The translations under genes and the position numbers were made by a program. The notes under the pieces are model-generated. The model was not told the DNA's origin. It ran no database searches and worked only from the letters and a program-made list of their open reading frames with translations. From DASZVB01 sp036272055 (GTDB lineage Bacteria > Myxococcota_A > Polyangia > Polyangiales > Polyangiaceae), in NCBI GenBank assembly GCA_036272055.1, contig DATAZL010000131.1, positions 62,001 through 126,000 on the forward strand: a stretch of DNA of 64,000 bases, in the 5' to 3' direction. Each line of letters starts with the position of its first letter. The first letter of the stretch is position 1. This document shows positions 63,503-64,000 of this stretch, piece after piece.

Positions 63503-63822
63503 GGTTCCCCTCGTTCGGTGCTCGCCCCAGCCGGCCGGACAGGAGCGTCCTGTTCGACGTCGAGCGCGATGGCTCGCACCTTCACGTTACGGTCGCTCCG
63601 TTTCATGAATGTCGCGGCGAACGATCCGGACGACGCAAAGCGAGCTCGCGCGATCGCTCTGCCGTCCACACACGTGGTCATGTGAGGCATAGCGACACAT
63701 CACGCTCCCATCACCGCGAGGGCCGTCGGGGAGAATCCCCACGCGGCGCGCAGCGTGAGACGTCCAGGAAACCTGGGGAAACGCGTCTGGAAGTGACAAC
63801 TATTCATGACTCCATGTAAACC
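63503..63822. other. 320-bp divergent intergenic region with two inverted repeats
   Basis: No gene is seen. It separates the beta-propeller lipoprotein from the XRE regulator and must hold both promoters. Two small inverted repeats are visible: ACAGGA-GCG-TCCTGT at 63539-63553 and CCAGG-AAA-CCTGG at 63764-63776. The second, about 50 bp before the regulator ATG, is a candidate operator for autoregulation. The stretch after it (TGACAACTATTCATGACTCC) is A/T-richer than its surroundings. Confidence 0.4.
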
Positions 63823-64000
63823 ATGCGCGACATGTCGCCGAACCGGGTACGCGAGCAACGGGTGAAGCTTGGAATCTCGCAAGAAGAGCTCGCGAAGCGC
63901 TCGCACCTCACGCGCCAGAGCATCTTCGCGATCGAGTCGGGGCGCTCGACGCCGGGTGTCGACGTCGCGCTCCGGATCTCCGCCGCACTCGATTGCGCCG
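63823..64000 (+). CDS. XRE-family helix-turn-helix regulator (N-terminal part)
   Basis: The first 59 codons before the window ends. MRDMSPNRVREQRVKLGISQ is followed by EELAKRSHLTRQSIFAIESG and RSTPGVDVALRISAALDCA, a complete XRE/Cro HTH (Q-E-E-L-A ... T-R-Q-S-I ... I-E-S-G-R). Sequences with this exact style often continue into a substrate-binding domain, but that part is outside the window. A second in-frame ATG lies three codons further in. Confidence 0.85.
   Translation, partial: MRDMSPNRVREQRVKLGISQEELAKRSHLTRQSIFAIESGRSTPGVDVALRISAALDCA

Overview
The window looks like a chromosomal segment of a high-GC Gram-negative bacterium of the Myxococcota, most likely the Polyangia. The base composition is very GC-rich. 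Many predicted lipoproteins carry long Gly/Ser/Ala linkers after the lipobox. Two secreted proteins end in MYXO-CTERM-like tails (Cys, hydrophobic helix, Arg cluster). Signalling proteins built from FHA, PilZ, GGDEF, PAS, receiver and TPR modules are abundant. This placement is inferred from protein style; no rRNA or marker phylogeny is available.

Layout. 1-6.8 kb: the 5' end of a probable Ser/Thr kinase gene, a TMTC-like membrane glycosyltransferase with TPRs, a TPR lipoprotein, a PAS histidine kinase, a zinc-finger protein with two tandem bacterial histone folds, and a hot-dog-fold protein. 6.8-18.3 kb: pyruvate kinase, a PilZ/AMIN-like membrane protein, an FHA membrane protein, two large predicted lipoproteins, an AraC regulator facing a membrane protein, and tsaD with a coupled lipoprotein. 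18.5-24.3 kb: a 1379-residue TPR/HEAT protein divergent from an MscS-type channel with a cyclic-nucleotide-binding domain. 24.6-37.7 kb (minus strand): a tightly overlapping operon in the order hypC-hypD-hypE-hhyS-hhyL-NifU-like-DUF5947-DUF6084-unknown-protease-hypA-hypB, encoding a group 1h (high-affinity, actinobacterial-type) [NiFe] hydrogenase. It runs on into a PAS-SpoIIE phosphatase and a kinase-receiver-HATPase fusion. Divergent from hypC, at 38.2-39.8 kb, lies a three-gene HATPase / STAS-like / HATPase operon. Its HATPases resemble the third domain of that fusion, so a partner-switching type of signalling module appears to bracket the hydrogenase operon.

40-53.6 kb: a metalloprotease, a GST, a protein with 36 cysteines, the agmatine-to-putrescine enzymes (aguB, aguA) with an FHA-GGDEF cyclase next to aguB, a KAS II-type ketosynthase, lipoproteins, a methyltransferase, DAHP synthase and an outer-membrane-like protein. 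53.7-57.7 kb: an operon preceded by a near-consensus Fur box and encoding a DUF1111 dihaem protein, an imelysin-family lipoprotein, a cytochrome P460-like protein and a beta-barrel protein, which suggests iron-responsive haem/iron handling. 57.8 kb to the end: tRNA-Leu(UAG), a Uma2 nuclease, a nucleotidyltransferase with a small partner, two GSTs, an ECF sigma factor with a SnoaL-like tail, a beta-propeller lipoprotein and the start of an XRE regulator.

Intergenic spaces carry a composite repeat made of a ~49-bp element with GTTCCGC/GCGGAAC ends, REP-like palindromes and a G/C-run hairpin. No CRISPR array, insertion sequence, prophage or rRNA gene was seen.
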